52,922 nt of DNA from Peptacetobacter sp900539645 (GCF_047807365.1 NZ_JBLOUI010000012.1:1-52922); one strand, 5' to 3'; positions 42,068 to 51,190 are shown, numbered from the stretch's first letter. Made by a program: numbers and translations. The notes: generated by a model not told the origin, from the sequence alone.

Positions 42068-42934
42068 ATGAGTGAAGTAAAAGATACTCTAAAAGAGCAT
42101 CCTAGTTTAAGACTTTTAACAATGATAGTAGGAATGTTGATAACATCTATAGGAGTAAATGGATTTTTAAGACCTGCAGGACTTCTAAGTGGAGGAGCTA
42201 CAGGGATATCAACTGCGATAAACTACCTTACAGGGATGAATATAGGGTTCTTAACATTTGTAGTAAACATACCGGTGTTTATACTAGGTTTTATATATCT
42301 TGAAAAAGAATTCTGTATATTGAGTCTTATCAATATGGCGATATTTTCATTTTTATTAGGTGTAACATCTGATATATCACAGTTTATATCAATAAATGAT
42401 ATAATTCTTCAGGCTATATACGGGGGATTATTATCAGGAGCAGGTGTTGGACTTGTGTTTAGAGCAAGAGCATCTACTGGAGGAACTGATATAATAGCAG
42501 CTATTTTAAAGGTTAAAAAGAATATAGAGATAAAAGATACTGCTATGGCGATAAATGCAGTAATAGTATTTATAGGAAGTTTCTTATTTGGATTAGACTT
42601 AGCGCTTTATACACTAATAGATATATTTATGAATGCAACAGCTATGAACTTCGTAAAAGATGCGATGAACTCACAGAAAGCTGTTATGGTTGTATCTGAT
42701 AAAGCTGAAGAAATCTCTGAGATAATAATGAAAAAATTAGTAAGAGGTGTTACATTCCTTGAAGCGGAAGGTGCATATACTCATCAGAAGAAAAAAATAA
42801 TATACACTATAGTTTCTACAAGTGAAATTCCTCAGATAAAAGAAATTTCTCTTAGCTGCGATAATAAGGCGTTTATTTCTGTAAATGATATTACAGAGGT
42901 AAAAGGTCGAGGATTCAAAGCAAAAGATCTTTAA
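42068..42934 (+). CDS. YitT-family membrane protein (DUF161/DUF2179)
   Basis: A 288-aa protein. The N-terminal membrane domain has about five TM helices with NGFLRPAGLLSGGATGISTAINYLTGMNIG and GLVFRARASTGGTDIIAAILK, the classic YitT signature. The C-terminal soluble DUF2179 domain (about 210-288) ends KGRGFKAKDL. Function is unknown in most bacteria, although the family is widespread. RBS GAAGGGAG. Monocistronic, with its own terminator. Confidence 0.9.
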   Translation: MSEVKDTLKEHPSLRLLTMIVGMLITSIGVNGFLRPAGLLSGGATGISTAINYLTGMNIGFLTFVVNIPVFILGFIYLEKEFCILSLINMAIFSFLLGVTSDISQFISINDIILQAIYGGLLSGAGVGLVFRARASTGGTDIIAAILKVKKNIEIKDTAMAINAVIVFIGSFLFGLDLALYTLIDIFMNATAMNFVKDAMNSQKAVMVVSDKAEEISEIIMKKLVRGVTFLEAEGAYTHQKKKIIYTIVSTSEIPQIKEISLSCDNKAFISVNDITEVKGRGFKAKDL

Positions 42935-42956
42935 AATTAAAATACATATTTTAGGA

Positions 42957-42998
42957 AATAAAATCCTCATGTTAAAAGCGTGAGGATTTATTTTTTTG
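42957..42998 (+). terminator. Terminator after yitT-like gene
   Basis: AAATCCTCA (42961-42969) and TGAGGATTT (42981-42989), then ATTTTTTT. Confidence 0.85.
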
Positions 42999-43087
42999 CT
43001 TTTATATATAAGAATTTAGTATTATAATAATATAAGAAAGTAATTTAAATAATATAATAAAGACATTTTACTTTGGAGGGAAAAGTT

Positions 43088-44299
43088 ATGAATCTGCCTA
43101 GAAGATATAAAGAAATATTTAATAGATATAATAGAGAGATAGCAATAGTTGAAAAGAAAGTTAGAAATTTTGAAATAAAAAGAGAAAAGCTAATAAGAAG
43201 AGAAGAATACGCAACTGAATTTGAAGTCAATGAAATAGAAACACGGAGAAGAACTTATGAGGAAGAAGAGGAAATAGAAAAAGAATATTTCAAAAAATCT
43301 GAGTTTTATATAGATAAAGCAGATGAGGTTGAAGAAAGTGTATATGAAGAAGTAGATATAGATGTAGATGATGACTATGGAATGAACGCTGAGGATGTAG
43401 TAAAAGCTTTGAGTCTTTTAAAGGACGAAACGCAGGATGAGTTCTGGGATGATATAGATATATTAGACAATAGTTCAGATGAAGATATAGAATACGATGA
43501 AGAACTTTTAGATGATGATCTTCTTTATTTAGATGATTTAGATAATAATATAGAAAATATTGGCGATGAAGAATATGAAGAATACGATGATTATGACGAT
43601 GAATTAGAGCCGGAAAGAGAATATGGAATGGATATGGAAGTCGATGCATATACACCTAATCCAGATGGAAAAAATGTAAAACCTGTGGAAAGAATTTACG
43701 AGTTTACCAATGGTGATATATACATAGGAAAGATGATAAATAATAAAATGCATGGAATGGGAAATTATATTTTCTATTCTGAAAGAGAAACAAAAAATGA
43801 ATATGTTGGAGAGTTTAAAAACAACAATAGAGAAGGTAAAGGTGTTTATAAATTCTCTAATGGCGATGAGTATACAGGTAATTTCAAAAGAGAAATGGCA
43901 AATGGTATAGGTAGAATGATATACAATAGTGGTTCCGAGTATCTTGGTGAATGGAAAGACAGCAGAAAAGATGGATATGGTTTCTATCAGTGGAAAGATG
44001 GAGATATGTACATAGGTGAGTTTAAACAGGGAAAATTCAATGGAAGAGGAAGCTGCTTTGATAGAAATGGAAAACTAGTGTATGAAGGTCAATGGGTAAA
44101 TAACGTGATAAATGGAAAAGGAAGATTTATCTGGGAAGATGGAAAGAGCTATGAGGGAGATTTCAAAGATGGAAGAAAACATGGAGAAGGAACTTTCTAT
44201 GATGAGGATGGAGATATACTATACAGTGGAACTTGGGAAAATGACAAGCCAGTAATTTTTGGAATGTCTTTTGAAGAAGTTTTCTCAAGCAGAGAATAA
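43088..44299 (+). CDS. MORN-repeat protein with acidic N-terminal region
   Basis: A 403-aa protein from ATG 43088, after TTGGAGGG; an in-frame TTG is inside that site. Residues 1-60 are basic and coiled-coil-like, and 60-180 are extremely acidic (EEEEIEKEY, DIDVDDDYG, EEYEEYDDYDDE). From about 190 there are eight or so MORN repeats such as NGDIYIGKMINNKMHGMG, YVGEFKNNNREGKG, YLGEWKDSRKDGYG and YIGEFKQGKFNGRG. No signal peptide or TM helix is seen, so it is cytoplasmic. MORN arrays bind lipids or proteins in eukaryotes. No catalytic domain is visible; function unknown. Confidence 0.85.
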   Translation: MNLPRRYKEIFNRYNREIAIVEKKVRNFEIKREKLIRREEYATEFEVNEIETRRRTYEEEEEIEKEYFKKSEFYIDKADEVEESVYEEVDIDVDDDYGMNAEDVVKALSLLKDETQDEFWDDIDILDNSSDEDIEYDEELLDDDLLYLDDLDNNIENIGDEEYEEYDDYDDELEPEREYGMDMEVDAYTPNPDGKNVKPVERIYEFTNGDIYIGKMINNKMHGMGNYIFYSERETKNEYVGEFKNNNREGKGVYKFSNGDEYTGNFKREMANGIGRMIYNSGSEYLGEWKDSRKDGYGFYQWKDGDMYIGEFKQGKFNGRGSCFDRNGKLVYEGQWVNNVINGKGRFIWEDGKSYEGDFKDGRKHGEGTFYDEDGDILYSGTWENDKPVIFGMSFEEVFSSRE

Positions 44300-44329
44300 T
44301 AAAGAAAAATAAAAATGTTAAATAATAAA

Positions 44330-44372
44330 AGAAATAGGGAATTTATTAAATATAGGTTCCCTATTTTTTTAT
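44330..44372 (+). terminator. Terminator after MORN-repeat gene
   Basis: AAATAGGGAA (44332-44341) and TTCCCTATTT (44357-44366) with a T-run. Confidence 0.8.
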
Positions 44373-44533
44373 TTAAAGGTATAATTCTTGATTTGAAAAG
44401 TATAGAAAATTGGAAGAGAGCAAAAAAACAAAAATAAAATAAAAAAATTGAAAATAAAAAGAGGAAATAAAAATTTTTTATAGAAGTGTATATAGTACTG
44501 CCTAAAATAGAATATAATTTAGGAGGTGTAAAA

Positions 44534-44914
44534 ATGGGAAAAAAAGAACAAAAAGCATTTGATTTTGTTGTAGATAAATTAAAAAGTGATGAGAATAACA
44601 TCTCTATTATGCTGGTAGGTTCTGCAAAGTATAAGGACTTATCTGACGAAAATTTATCTATAAATGATATAGATTTATTTGTTATAAGAAAAAATCAGAT
44701 TTCTGATCAAATAAGAGAATTTCCAAACTACTTTGGTGTAGAATTTGACATCAATTATTTTTCTATAGAAAGTGCGTATAAATATATAGAAAAAGGAGAA
44801 AAATTCTTTGTAAAGGCTATTTCTAAGCCTGTATTAGTCTTTGAAAGAGAGGAAATTTCTGAGGATATCATTGAAAAATGTAAAATAATGTATGAAAAAA
44901 TAAATAAAAACTAA
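44534..44914 (+). CDS. Putative small nucleotidyltransferase-like protein
   Basis: A 126-aa cytoplasmic protein. ATG 44534 follows TAGGAGGTG; the upstream frame without a site is not used. The core MLVGSAKYKDL ... SINDIDLFVI matches a nucleotidyltransferase GS-x(n)-DxD pattern, and VEFDINYFS supplies a plausible third Asp. It lacks a helical C-terminal partner domain and has no HEPN neighbour. It lies 20 bp before folE and so probably shares the folate operon. Possible role: small-molecule or RNA nucleotidyl transfer. Uncertain, as the motif is short. Confidence 0.6.
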   Translation: MGKKEQKAFDFVVDKLKSDENNISIMLVGSAKYKDLSDENLSINDIDLFVIRKNQISDQIREFPNYFGVEFDINYFSIESAYKYIEKGEKFFVKAISKPVLVFEREEISEDIIEKCKIMYEKINKN

Positions 44915-44933
44915 TAAAAAGGAAGTGTTTTAA

Positions 44934-45539
44934 ATGTTAGATTCAAAAGAAAATGTGGAATTAAAAGAAGGAAAAATGGACAAGGAAAAAATAAAAAGAG
45001 CGGTTAGAGATATTTTAGAAGCTATTGGAGAGGATCCAGATAGAGAAGGTCTTAAAGAAACTCCAGACAGAGTTGCTAGAATGTATGAAGAGATATTCTG
45101 CGGTATTTTCCAGGATCCAAGAGAGCATTTAAAAGTTACTTTCCCAGAGGAATCACACGAGGAAATGGTTATAGTTAAGGATATACCATTCTATTCTTGT
45201 TGTGAACATCATCTAGTACCTTTCTTTGGAAAAGCTCATGTTGTTTATATTCCAAAAGGTGGAAGACTTACAGGACTTTCAAAGTTGGCTAGAGTAGTTG
45301 AAACTATAGCTAAAAGACCACAGCTACAAGAGAGAATCGCAAAAGAAACAGCGGATATAATAATGGAAGAATTAAGACCTTATGGGGTAATGGTTGTTAT
45401 AGAAGCTGAACATATGTGTATGACTATGAGAGGTGTTAAAAAACCAGGGTCAAAAACAGTGACTTCAGCGGTTAGAGGAGTATTTGCCAAAGATATAGCT
45501 ACTAGAACAGAAGCGATGAATTTAATACTTATGAAATAG
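44934..45539 (+). CDS. folE: GTP cyclohydrolase I
   Basis: A 201-aa enzyme that opens GTP to 7,8-dihydroneopterin triphosphate, the first folate step. It carries zinc and active-site motifs: the Cys/His cluster in YSCCEHHLVPFFGKAHVVYIP, GLSKLARVVETIAKRPQLQER and CMTMRGVKKPG. The first about 15 residues (LDSKENVELKEGK) are extra before the usual core. RBS AAGGAAG. The gene order continues with folP, folB and folK fused to a DAHP synthase. The operon lacks pab genes here. Confidence 0.95.
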   Translation: MLDSKENVELKEGKMDKEKIKRAVRDILEAIGEDPDREGLKETPDRVARMYEEIFCGIFQDPREHLKVTFPEESHEEMVIVKDIPFYSCCEHHLVPFFGKAHVVYIPKGGRLTGLSKLARVVETIAKRPQLQERIAKETADIIMEELRPYGVMVVIEAEHMCMTMRGVKKPGSKTVTSAVRGVFAKDIATRTEAMNLILMK

Positions 45540-45552
45540 GAGGAGTAGATAG

Positions 45553-46341
45553 ATGTTAGATTATGGAAAAAGAACTTATATAATGGGAATATTAAATGTT
45601 ACACCAGATAGTTTTTCTGATGGTGGAGATTTTGATTCAGTAGAGAAGGCTTTAAAACATGCAAAAGAAATGGTTGAAGAGGGAGCTGATATGATAGATA
45701 TCGGTGGAGAATCTACAAGACCTGGGCATACTTATGTAGATAGTGAAGAAGAAATAAGAAGAGTTGTACCAGTTATAAAAGCATTAAAGAAAGAAATATC
45801 ACTTCCTATGTCAATAGATACATATAAAGCTGATGTTGCTGAGGAAGCATTAAAGCTAGGTGTTGAGATGGTAAATGACGTTTGGGGACTTAGAAGAGAT
45901 GAAAATATGGCAAACGTAATAGCTAAATACGACGCTGAGGTTTGCATAATGCACAATCAGGATGGAACTGAATATGATAAAGATATAATGGAAGCTATAA
46001 AATATTTCTTAAATGAAAGTATAAAAATGGCTTTAGACGCAGGTGTTAAAAAAGAAAAAATAGTACTAGATCCAGGAATAGGGTTTGGTAAGACATTTGA
46101 ACAGAATTTGGAAGTACTTAGAAGACTTGGTGAACTTAGAGATTTAGGGTATCCAATACTTTTAGGGACTTCAAGAAAATCTGTTATAGGAAATGTACTG
46201 CACTTAGAGCCAAAGGATAGAGTCGAAGGAACTGTTGCAACTACTGTGCTTGGAGTTAGAGATGGTGTAGATATAGTAAGAGTTCACGATGTAACTGAAA
46301 ACCTAAGAGCTGCAAAGATGGCAGATGCTATATACAGATAG
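45553..46341 (+). CDS. folP: Dihydropteroate synthase
   Basis: A 262-aa TIM-barrel enzyme that joins pABA with 6-hydroxymethyl-dihydropterin pyrophosphate; the target of sulfonamides. Motifs: MGILNVTPDSFSDGGDF at the N-terminus, DIGGESTRPG, SIDTYKADVAEEALKLG, NDVWGL, DPGIGFGKTFEQN, GTSRKS and RVHDVTE at the C-terminus. RBS AGGAGGAG. It is 13 bp after folE. Length and motifs are standard, with no evident resistance-type insertion. Confidence 0.96.
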   Translation: MLDYGKRTYIMGILNVTPDSFSDGGDFDSVEKALKHAKEMVEEGADMIDIGGESTRPGHTYVDSEEEIRRVVPVIKALKKEISLPMSIDTYKADVAEEALKLGVEMVNDVWGLRRDENMANVIAKYDAEVCIMHNQDGTEYDKDIMEAIKYFLNESIKMALDAGVKKEKIVLDPGIGFGKTFEQNLEVLRRLGELRDLGYPILLGTSRKSVIGNVLHLEPKDRVEGTVATTVLGVRDGVDIVRVHDVTENLRAAKMADAIYR

Positions 46342-46365
46342 TAGACTTTATTTGAGGTGATGGTT

Positions 46366-46743
46366 ATGGATAAAATTATTTTAAAGGATATGGCATTTTA
46401 CGGATACCATGGACTTTTAAAAGAAGAAAGTGTTTTAGGACAGAAATTTTTTATAGATATAGAGATAGAAACAAGTACTAAAGAGGCCGGAATAAACGAC
46501 GATTTTACAAAAACTATAAATTATGCAGAAGTTTATGAAATAACTAGAGAGTTTACAGAGGATAAGAGATTTAATTTAATTGAAGCATTAGCTGAAAATA
46601 TAGCAGCAGAAGTGTTAAATAGATTTGATATTGCTCACTCAGTTATGGTTAGAATAAGAAAAAAAGAAGCTCCTGTTAAGGGAATTTTTGATTATATGGG
46701 AGTAGAAATAAGGAGATATCAGAATGAACAAAGTTTATCTTAG
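46366..46743 (+). CDS. folB: Dihydroneopterin aldolase
   Basis: A 125-aa enzyme that cleaves 7,8-dihydroneopterin to 6-hydroxymethyl-dihydropterin and glycolaldehyde. The start at ATG 46366 (MDKIILKDMAFYGYHG) is the family norm; GAGG sits eight bases upstream, so the GTG/ATG codons at 46357 and 46360 belong to the ribosome site. Motifs: AFYGYHGLLKEE, NYAEVYEI, LIEALAENIA, and KKEAPVKG with the catalytic Lys. Its end overlaps folK by 20 bp. Confidence 0.95.
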   Translation: MDKIILKDMAFYGYHGLLKEESVLGQKFFIDIEIETSTKEAGINDDFTKTINYAEVYEITREFTEDKRFNLIEALAENIAAEVLNRFDIAHSVMVRIRKKEAPVKGIFDYMGVEIRRYQNEQSLS

Positions 46744-48004
46744 TCTTGGAACAAATATGGGAAATAGACTTGGCTATCTGAATAGGGCGTGCGATATGAT
46801 AGAAGATAGTGTATATGTTTTTTCTGTTAAAAAGTCAAAGATATACGAAACAAAAGCATGGGGATATACAGAGCAGCCAGATTTCTTAAATATATGCTTA
46901 GAAGTGGATACTAGCTTTAATCCACACGAAATGCTTAGATTTTGTCAGAACATAGAAACAAGATTAAATAGAAAAAGAATAATAAAATGGGGGCCTAGAA
47001 CAATAGATGTAGATATACTTCTTTATAATAATGAAGTTATAGATACAGAAGATTTAAAGGTTCCACATCCGTTAATGAAAGAAAGAGCCTTTGTGCTTAG
47101 ACCATTGTTGGATTTAGGTAAAGATTTAGATATAAATGGCGAAAATATATTAGATGCATTTAACAATTTACCAGATGAAGAAAAAAGAAATATAGAAGAA
47201 TTTGAAATAGATGCAGAAAATCCATTTTCTCAGCAGAAAAAAATTATTGTAAATAGAGAAAAGGGAGTAGAATTTGGCAAGGATAATATTGTAATAGCTG
47301 GGCCTTGTGCAATAGAAAGCTATGAACAGTTTTTAAAGACTGCCGAGTTTGTTAAAAGTCAGGGAGCTGATATTTTAAGAGGTGGAGCGTATAAACCTAG
47401 AACATCTTCATTTTCTTTTAATGGTCTTAAGGAAGAAGGACTTGAAATTTTAAAGGAAGTAAGAAAAAGAACTAAAATGCCTGTTATAACAGAGCTTATG
47501 GATATTAGAGATTTAGAAAAAGTATACGATTCTACTGATATAATTCAGATTGGCTCTAGAAATATGCAGAATTTCCCGCTTTTATCTGAAGCAGGAAAGC
47601 AGGACAAGCCTGTTATGTTAAAGAGAGGATTAGCAGCGACTATAAATGAATGGATTTGCTCAGCTGAATATATAGCTGTGGAAGGAAACGAAAAAATTAT
47701 AATGTGTGAAAGAGGAATCAGAACTTATGACGATTACACTAGAAACACATTGGATTTAGCAGCAGTGCCTATAATTAAAAAAGAAACAGGATTACCAGTT
47801 ATAGTAGATCCTAGTCACGGAACAGGTATAAGGGATTTAGTAGCTCCAATGTCATATGCTGCCTTAGCATGTGGAGCCGATGGTATAATGGTTGAGGTTC
47901 ATCCAAATCCAGATGAAGCTCTTTCTGATGGAGAACAGTCTTTAGATTTTGATAATTTTAAAGAGCTGATGGAAAAAATTAAAAAAAATTATAAAAATTT
48001 ATAA
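46724..48004 (+). CDS. folK: Fusion of HPPK (FolK) and type I-beta DAHP synthase
   Basis: One 426-aa reading frame with two enzymes. Residues 1-160 are 6-hydroxymethyl-dihydropterin pyrophosphokinase (FolK): YLSLGTNMGNR, the metal pair D95/D97 in RTIDVDILLY, and VPHPLMKERAFVL. A linker at about 160-185 follows. Residues 186-426 are a type I-beta DAHP synthase (AroF/AroG class), condensing PEP and erythrose-4-phosphate: GPCAIES (Cys195), RGGAYKPRTSSFSF, IGSRNMQNFPLL, VMLKRG, DPSHGTG (His365), EVHPNP (Glu391) and SDGEQSL (Asp402), the expected metal ligands. Both sets of catalytic residues look complete. FolK occupies the N-terminal position that a ferredoxin-like regulatory domain holds in related DAHP synthases. 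It overlaps folB by 20 bp. Confidence 0.92.
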   Translation: MNKVYLSLGTNMGNRLGYLNRACDMIEDSVYVFSVKKSKIYETKAWGYTEQPDFLNICLEVDTSFNPHEMLRFCQNIETRLNRKRIIKWGPRTIDVDILLYNNEVIDTEDLKVPHPLMKERAFVLRPLLDLGKDLDINGENILDAFNNLPDEEKRNIEEFEIDAENPFSQQKKIIVNREKGVEFGKDNIVIAGPCAIESYEQFLKTAEFVKSQGADILRGGAYKPRTSSFSFNGLKEEGLEILKEVRKRTKMPVITELMDIRDLEKVYDSTDIIQIGSRNMQNFPLLSEAGKQDKPVMLKRGLAATINEWICSAEYIAVEGNEKIIMCERGIRTYDDYTRNTLDLAAVPIIKKETGLPVIVDPSHGTGIRDLVAPMSYAALACGADGIMVEVHPNPDEALSDGEQSLDFDNFKELMEKIKKNYKNL

Positions 48005-48054
48005 ATAAAAGAAGGATATTCTAAAAAAAAGTAGAATTATTTATATTATTAACA

Positions 48055-48082
48055 TTGACAAAGATAAAAATTCGTGTAAAAT
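48055..48082 (+). promoter_or_regulatory. SigA-type promoter of dnaG-sigA operon
   Basis: TTGACA (48055-48060), a 16-bp spacer and TAAAAT (48077-48082). Confidence 0.75.
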
Positions 48083-48119
48083 AGAAATGTTAAGACAAAA
48101 AACAGAGGGATGTGTTAAT

Positions 48120-49949
48120 ATGAACGATATGAAAGAGATTATAGAGGAAATCAAGGCTAGATGCGATATAGCCAGCGTAATAGGTGACTATATAAAGATA
48201 CAGCCTTCAGGTCAAAACTACAAAGCCTTATGTCCTTTTCATGTCGAAAAAACACCGTCTTTCCACATAAGCACAGCAAAACAGGTTTATAAATGTTTTG
48301 GTTGCGGGGAGGGTGGAGATGTTATAAATTTTGTCATGAAAATGGAAAATCTAGACTTTATGGATGCAGTTAGACTGCTTGCAAATAGATGCGGAATTGA
48401 CATAAATTTTAACATCGACGAAGAAACAAAACAAAAAATTGAATTAAGTAAAAAATATCAAGATATACATACGGAAGCGGCTAGATTCTATTTTGCTAAT
48501 CTCGTAAAATCAAAAAACAGAGGATACGATTATTTAAGAAATAGAGGTCTAGATGATAAAACCATAAAAAGATTCGGATTAGGATACTCTCAAGATGCTT
48601 GGAGTAGCTTAATGGATTATTTAATAGATGAAAAAGGTTATAGTATAGAAGAGCTTTTAGAATGTGGCTTGATAGGAAAAAGTACAAAAACAGATAAATA
48701 TTACGATAAGTTTAGAAATAGAGTAATGTTTCCTATATTTGATTATAGGGGCAATGTAATAGGATTTGGTGGAAGAGTGTTGGATGACTCACTACCAAAA
48801 TATTTAAATTCACCAGATACATTGATATTTAATAAAAGACATAATTTATATGGTTTAAATTTTGCTAGAAAAAATCTTTCTTCAAGAACTGTAATACTTG
48901 TAGAAGGATATATGGATTTAATATCTCTGTATCAATACGGTATAAAAATAGCTGTTGCTACATTGGGAACAGCCCTTACTAGTCAGCAGGCTAGATTGAT
49001 AAAAAGATATGCGGATAATGTAATAATATCATACGATTCTGATGGACCAGGAACAAAAGCAAGCCTTAGAGCTATTGATATACTAGTAGAGGCTGGATTA
49101 TCAGTTAAGGTACTTGATTTAAAAGATGCAAAGGATCCAGACGAATACGTTAGAAAATATGGAACTGATGAGTATAGAAATGCAATGAAGGATGCTGTAC
49201 CTCGGATTAAATTTAAAATAGATAATCTAAAGTCAACTTTCGACTTATCTAAGGATCAGGATAATATAAAATTTGCTCAGGAAGCGGTTAATATTATAAA
49301 ACAGCTAAAGAGTCCTGTAGAGATAGATTACTACATAAAATATTTAAGCGAAATAGTTCAGCTAGATGAAGATGCGGTAAAGAGAGAAATATACGGTAAA
49401 TCATATAGTTCTAAAAATTTATCTAATGGAAAATTCAATAATAAATTTAATAAAAAAGAAGAAAAGCCTATAGAAAAAATGGATGCAATCCAACATGGCG
49501 AAGAATTAACTGAAATAATGTTAATTAAAATAATGATGACTATCCCAGCAGCTAGAGAAAAAATATTATTAAAAATAGATGAAAAAGAGCTTTTAATGGA
49601 AGATAGTAAGAAAATATTAAATTATTTTTCAAAGGTAGATTCAGAAAAAGTTATTAATCCAGATGAATTAGAGGATATAGATGAAAAATACATCGAGTCT
49701 TTAAAGAAAACGTCTTTGGAAAGTATAAATATAAAAAATATGAAAGAAATAGAAGAAACTGTAAGGAGTGTCAGAAGAAACTCTTTAAAGAAAACTATAG
49801 ATAAACTTAGAATTAAGCAAGAAGAACTAGGTGCTAAAAGTAAAATTTTAGCTGAATCTGATAAAGAGGCAGCTAAAGAGCTAGATTTAGAAATAATGAA
49901 TTTAGCCTTACAATCAGTAGATTTAAATAAACGATTAAGAAATTTATAA
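48120..49949 (+). CDS. dnaG: DNA primase
   Basis: A 609-aa primase making RNA primers at the replication fork. CHC2 zinc finger near residue 38 (CPFHVEKTPSFH ... CFGCGEGGDVINF), the RNA-polymerase-like core with GRVLDDSLPKYLNSPDT, and a TOPRIM domain (EGYMDLISLYQYGI ... SYDSDGPGTKAS). The C-terminal helicase-binding region (about 435-609) is Lys/Glu-rich and divergent. ATG 48120 sits behind AGAGGG; an in-frame upstream ATG at 48087 has no site and lies at the likely transcription start. It runs into sigA after 13 bp. Confidence 0.95.
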   Translation: MNDMKEIIEEIKARCDIASVIGDYIKIQPSGQNYKALCPFHVEKTPSFHISTAKQVYKCFGCGEGGDVINFVMKMENLDFMDAVRLLANRCGIDINFNIDEETKQKIELSKKYQDIHTEAARFYFANLVKSKNRGYDYLRNRGLDDKTIKRFGLGYSQDAWSSLMDYLIDEKGYSIEELLECGLIGKSTKTDKYYDKFRNRVMFPIFDYRGNVIGFGGRVLDDSLPKYLNSPDTLIFNKRHNLYGLNFARKNLSSRTVILVEGYMDLISLYQYGIKIAVATLGTALTSQQARLIKRYADNVIISYDSDGPGTKASLRAIDILVEAGLSVKVLDLKDAKDPDEYVRKYGTDEYRNAMKDAVPRIKFKIDNLKSTFDLSKDQDNIKFAQEAVNIIKQLKSPVEIDYYIKYLSEIVQLDEDAVKREIYGKSYSSKNLSNGKFNNKFNKKEEKPIEKMDAIQHGEELTEIMLIKIMMTIPAAREKILLKIDEKELLMEDSKKILNYFSKVDSEKVINPDELEDIDEKYIESLKKTSLESINIKNMKEIEETVRSVRRNSLKKTIDKLRIKQEELGAKSKILAESDKEAAKELDLEIMNLALQSVDLNKRLRNL

Positions 49950-49962
49950 AGGGGGTTTAAGT

Positions 49963-51129
49963 GTGGATAAAGTTAAAGCAGAAAACAAAAACAAAGAGCT
50001 AAAAGAAAAGGCAAACGCACTGATATTAAAAGGGAAGAAGAATGGGTCTCTTACATTTGAAGAAATAGGTGATGCTTTTGAAACAGTTGAAATGAATAAA
50101 GAGCAGATGGATAACCTTTACGATACACTTCAGAGTGTAGGAATCGAACTAGTTGATGAAAAATCTAAGAAAAACAATGCAACATTTGCAGTTGGAAATA
50201 ATGACGATATGGGATTTGATCATATAGACGATCCTGATTCTGATGATGACGATAAAGATGGTGATTCAGAAGCATTAGATTTATCGCTTCCAAAAGGAAT
50301 AAGTATTGACGACCCAGTTAGAATGTACCTTAAAGAAATAGGTAAAATCCCACTACTTAAACCACATGAAGAAGTTGAATATGCAAAGAGAATGCATGAA
50401 GGTGACGAATTAGCAAAACAGAGACTAGTAGAAGCGAACTTAAGACTAGTTGTAAGTATAGCTAAAAGATATGTAGGTAGAGGAATGTTATTCCTAGACT
50501 TAATACAGGAAGGGAACCTAGGTCTTATAAAAGCAGTTGAAAAATTCGACTACGAAAAAGGATTCAAATTCAGTACATATGCAACTTGGTGGATAAGACA
50601 GGCTATAACTCGTGCTATAGCTGACCAGGCGAGAACAATAAGAATACCTGTACATATGGTTGAAACAATAAACAAACTTATGAGAGTTTCAAGACAGTTA
50701 CTTCAGGAATTAGGTAGAGATGCTAAACCAGAAGAAATAGCTAAAGAAATGGATCTTTCAGTAGAAAAAGTAAGAGAAATAATGAAGATAGCTCAGGATC
50801 CAGTATCATTAGAAACTCCAATAGGTGAGGAAGAAGATTCTCATTTAGGAGATTTCATACCAGATGATGATGCTCCAGCTCCAGATATATCAGCTGCATA
50901 CTCATTATTAAAAGAACAGATAGAAGAGGTATTAGGATCATTAAATGAAAGAGAACAGAAAGTTCTTAAATTAAGATTTGGTCTTGAAGATGGTAGAGCT
51001 AGAACTCTTGAAGAAGTTGGTAAAGAGTTTGATGTAACAAGAGAAAGAATAAGACAGATAGAAGCTAAAGCACTTAGAAAATTAAGACATCCAAGTAGAT
51101 CTAAAAAACTTAGAGATTATCTTGATTAA
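49963..51129 (+). CDS. sigA: RNA polymerase primary sigma factor SigA (RpoD)
   Basis: A 388-aa sigma-70 with region 1.1 (about 1-70), a short Asp-rich spacer (DPDSDDDDKDGD), region 1.2 DDPVRMYLKEIGKIPLL, region 2 with VVSIAKRYVGRGMLFLDLIQEGNLGLIKAVEKFDYEKGFKFSTYATWWIRQAI, region 3, and region 4 with TLEEVGKEFDVTRERIRQIEAKALRKLRHPSR. GTG start after AAAGGGGG. Codon use is strongly biased, as expected for high expression. It is part of the dnaG-sigA unit, ended by a terminator. Confidence 0.97.
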   Translation: MDKVKAENKNKELKEKANALILKGKKNGSLTFEEIGDAFETVEMNKEQMDNLYDTLQSVGIELVDEKSKKNNATFAVGNNDDMGFDHIDDPDSDDDDKDGDSEALDLSLPKGISIDDPVRMYLKEIGKIPLLKPHEEVEYAKRMHEGDELAKQRLVEANLRLVVSIAKRYVGRGMLFLDLIQEGNLGLIKAVEKFDYEKGFKFSTYATWWIRQAITRAIADQARTIRIPVHMVETINKLMRVSRQLLQELGRDAKPEEIAKEMDLSVEKVREIMKIAQDPVSLETPIGEEEDSHLGDFIPDDDAPAPDISAAYSLLKEQIEEVLGSLNEREQKVLKLRFGLEDGRARTLEEVGKEFDVTRERIRQIEAKALRKLRHPSRSKKLRDYLD

Positions 51130-51156
51130 TAACTTCTTGATTAATAAAATACAGAA

Positions 51157-51190
51157 AGAATACGTCTTGAAAAAAGGCGTATTTTTTCTA
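51157..51190 (+). terminator. Terminator after sigA
   Basis: AATACGTCTT (51159-51168) and AAGGCGTATT (51174-51183) with T6. Confidence 0.8.

Noticed and set aside
43290..43655. Histidine-rich minus-strand reading frame opposite the MORN gene
   Set aside because: It is the antisense shadow of the Asp/Glu-rich stretch, with GAT and GAA reading as ATC and TTC; no ribosome site.
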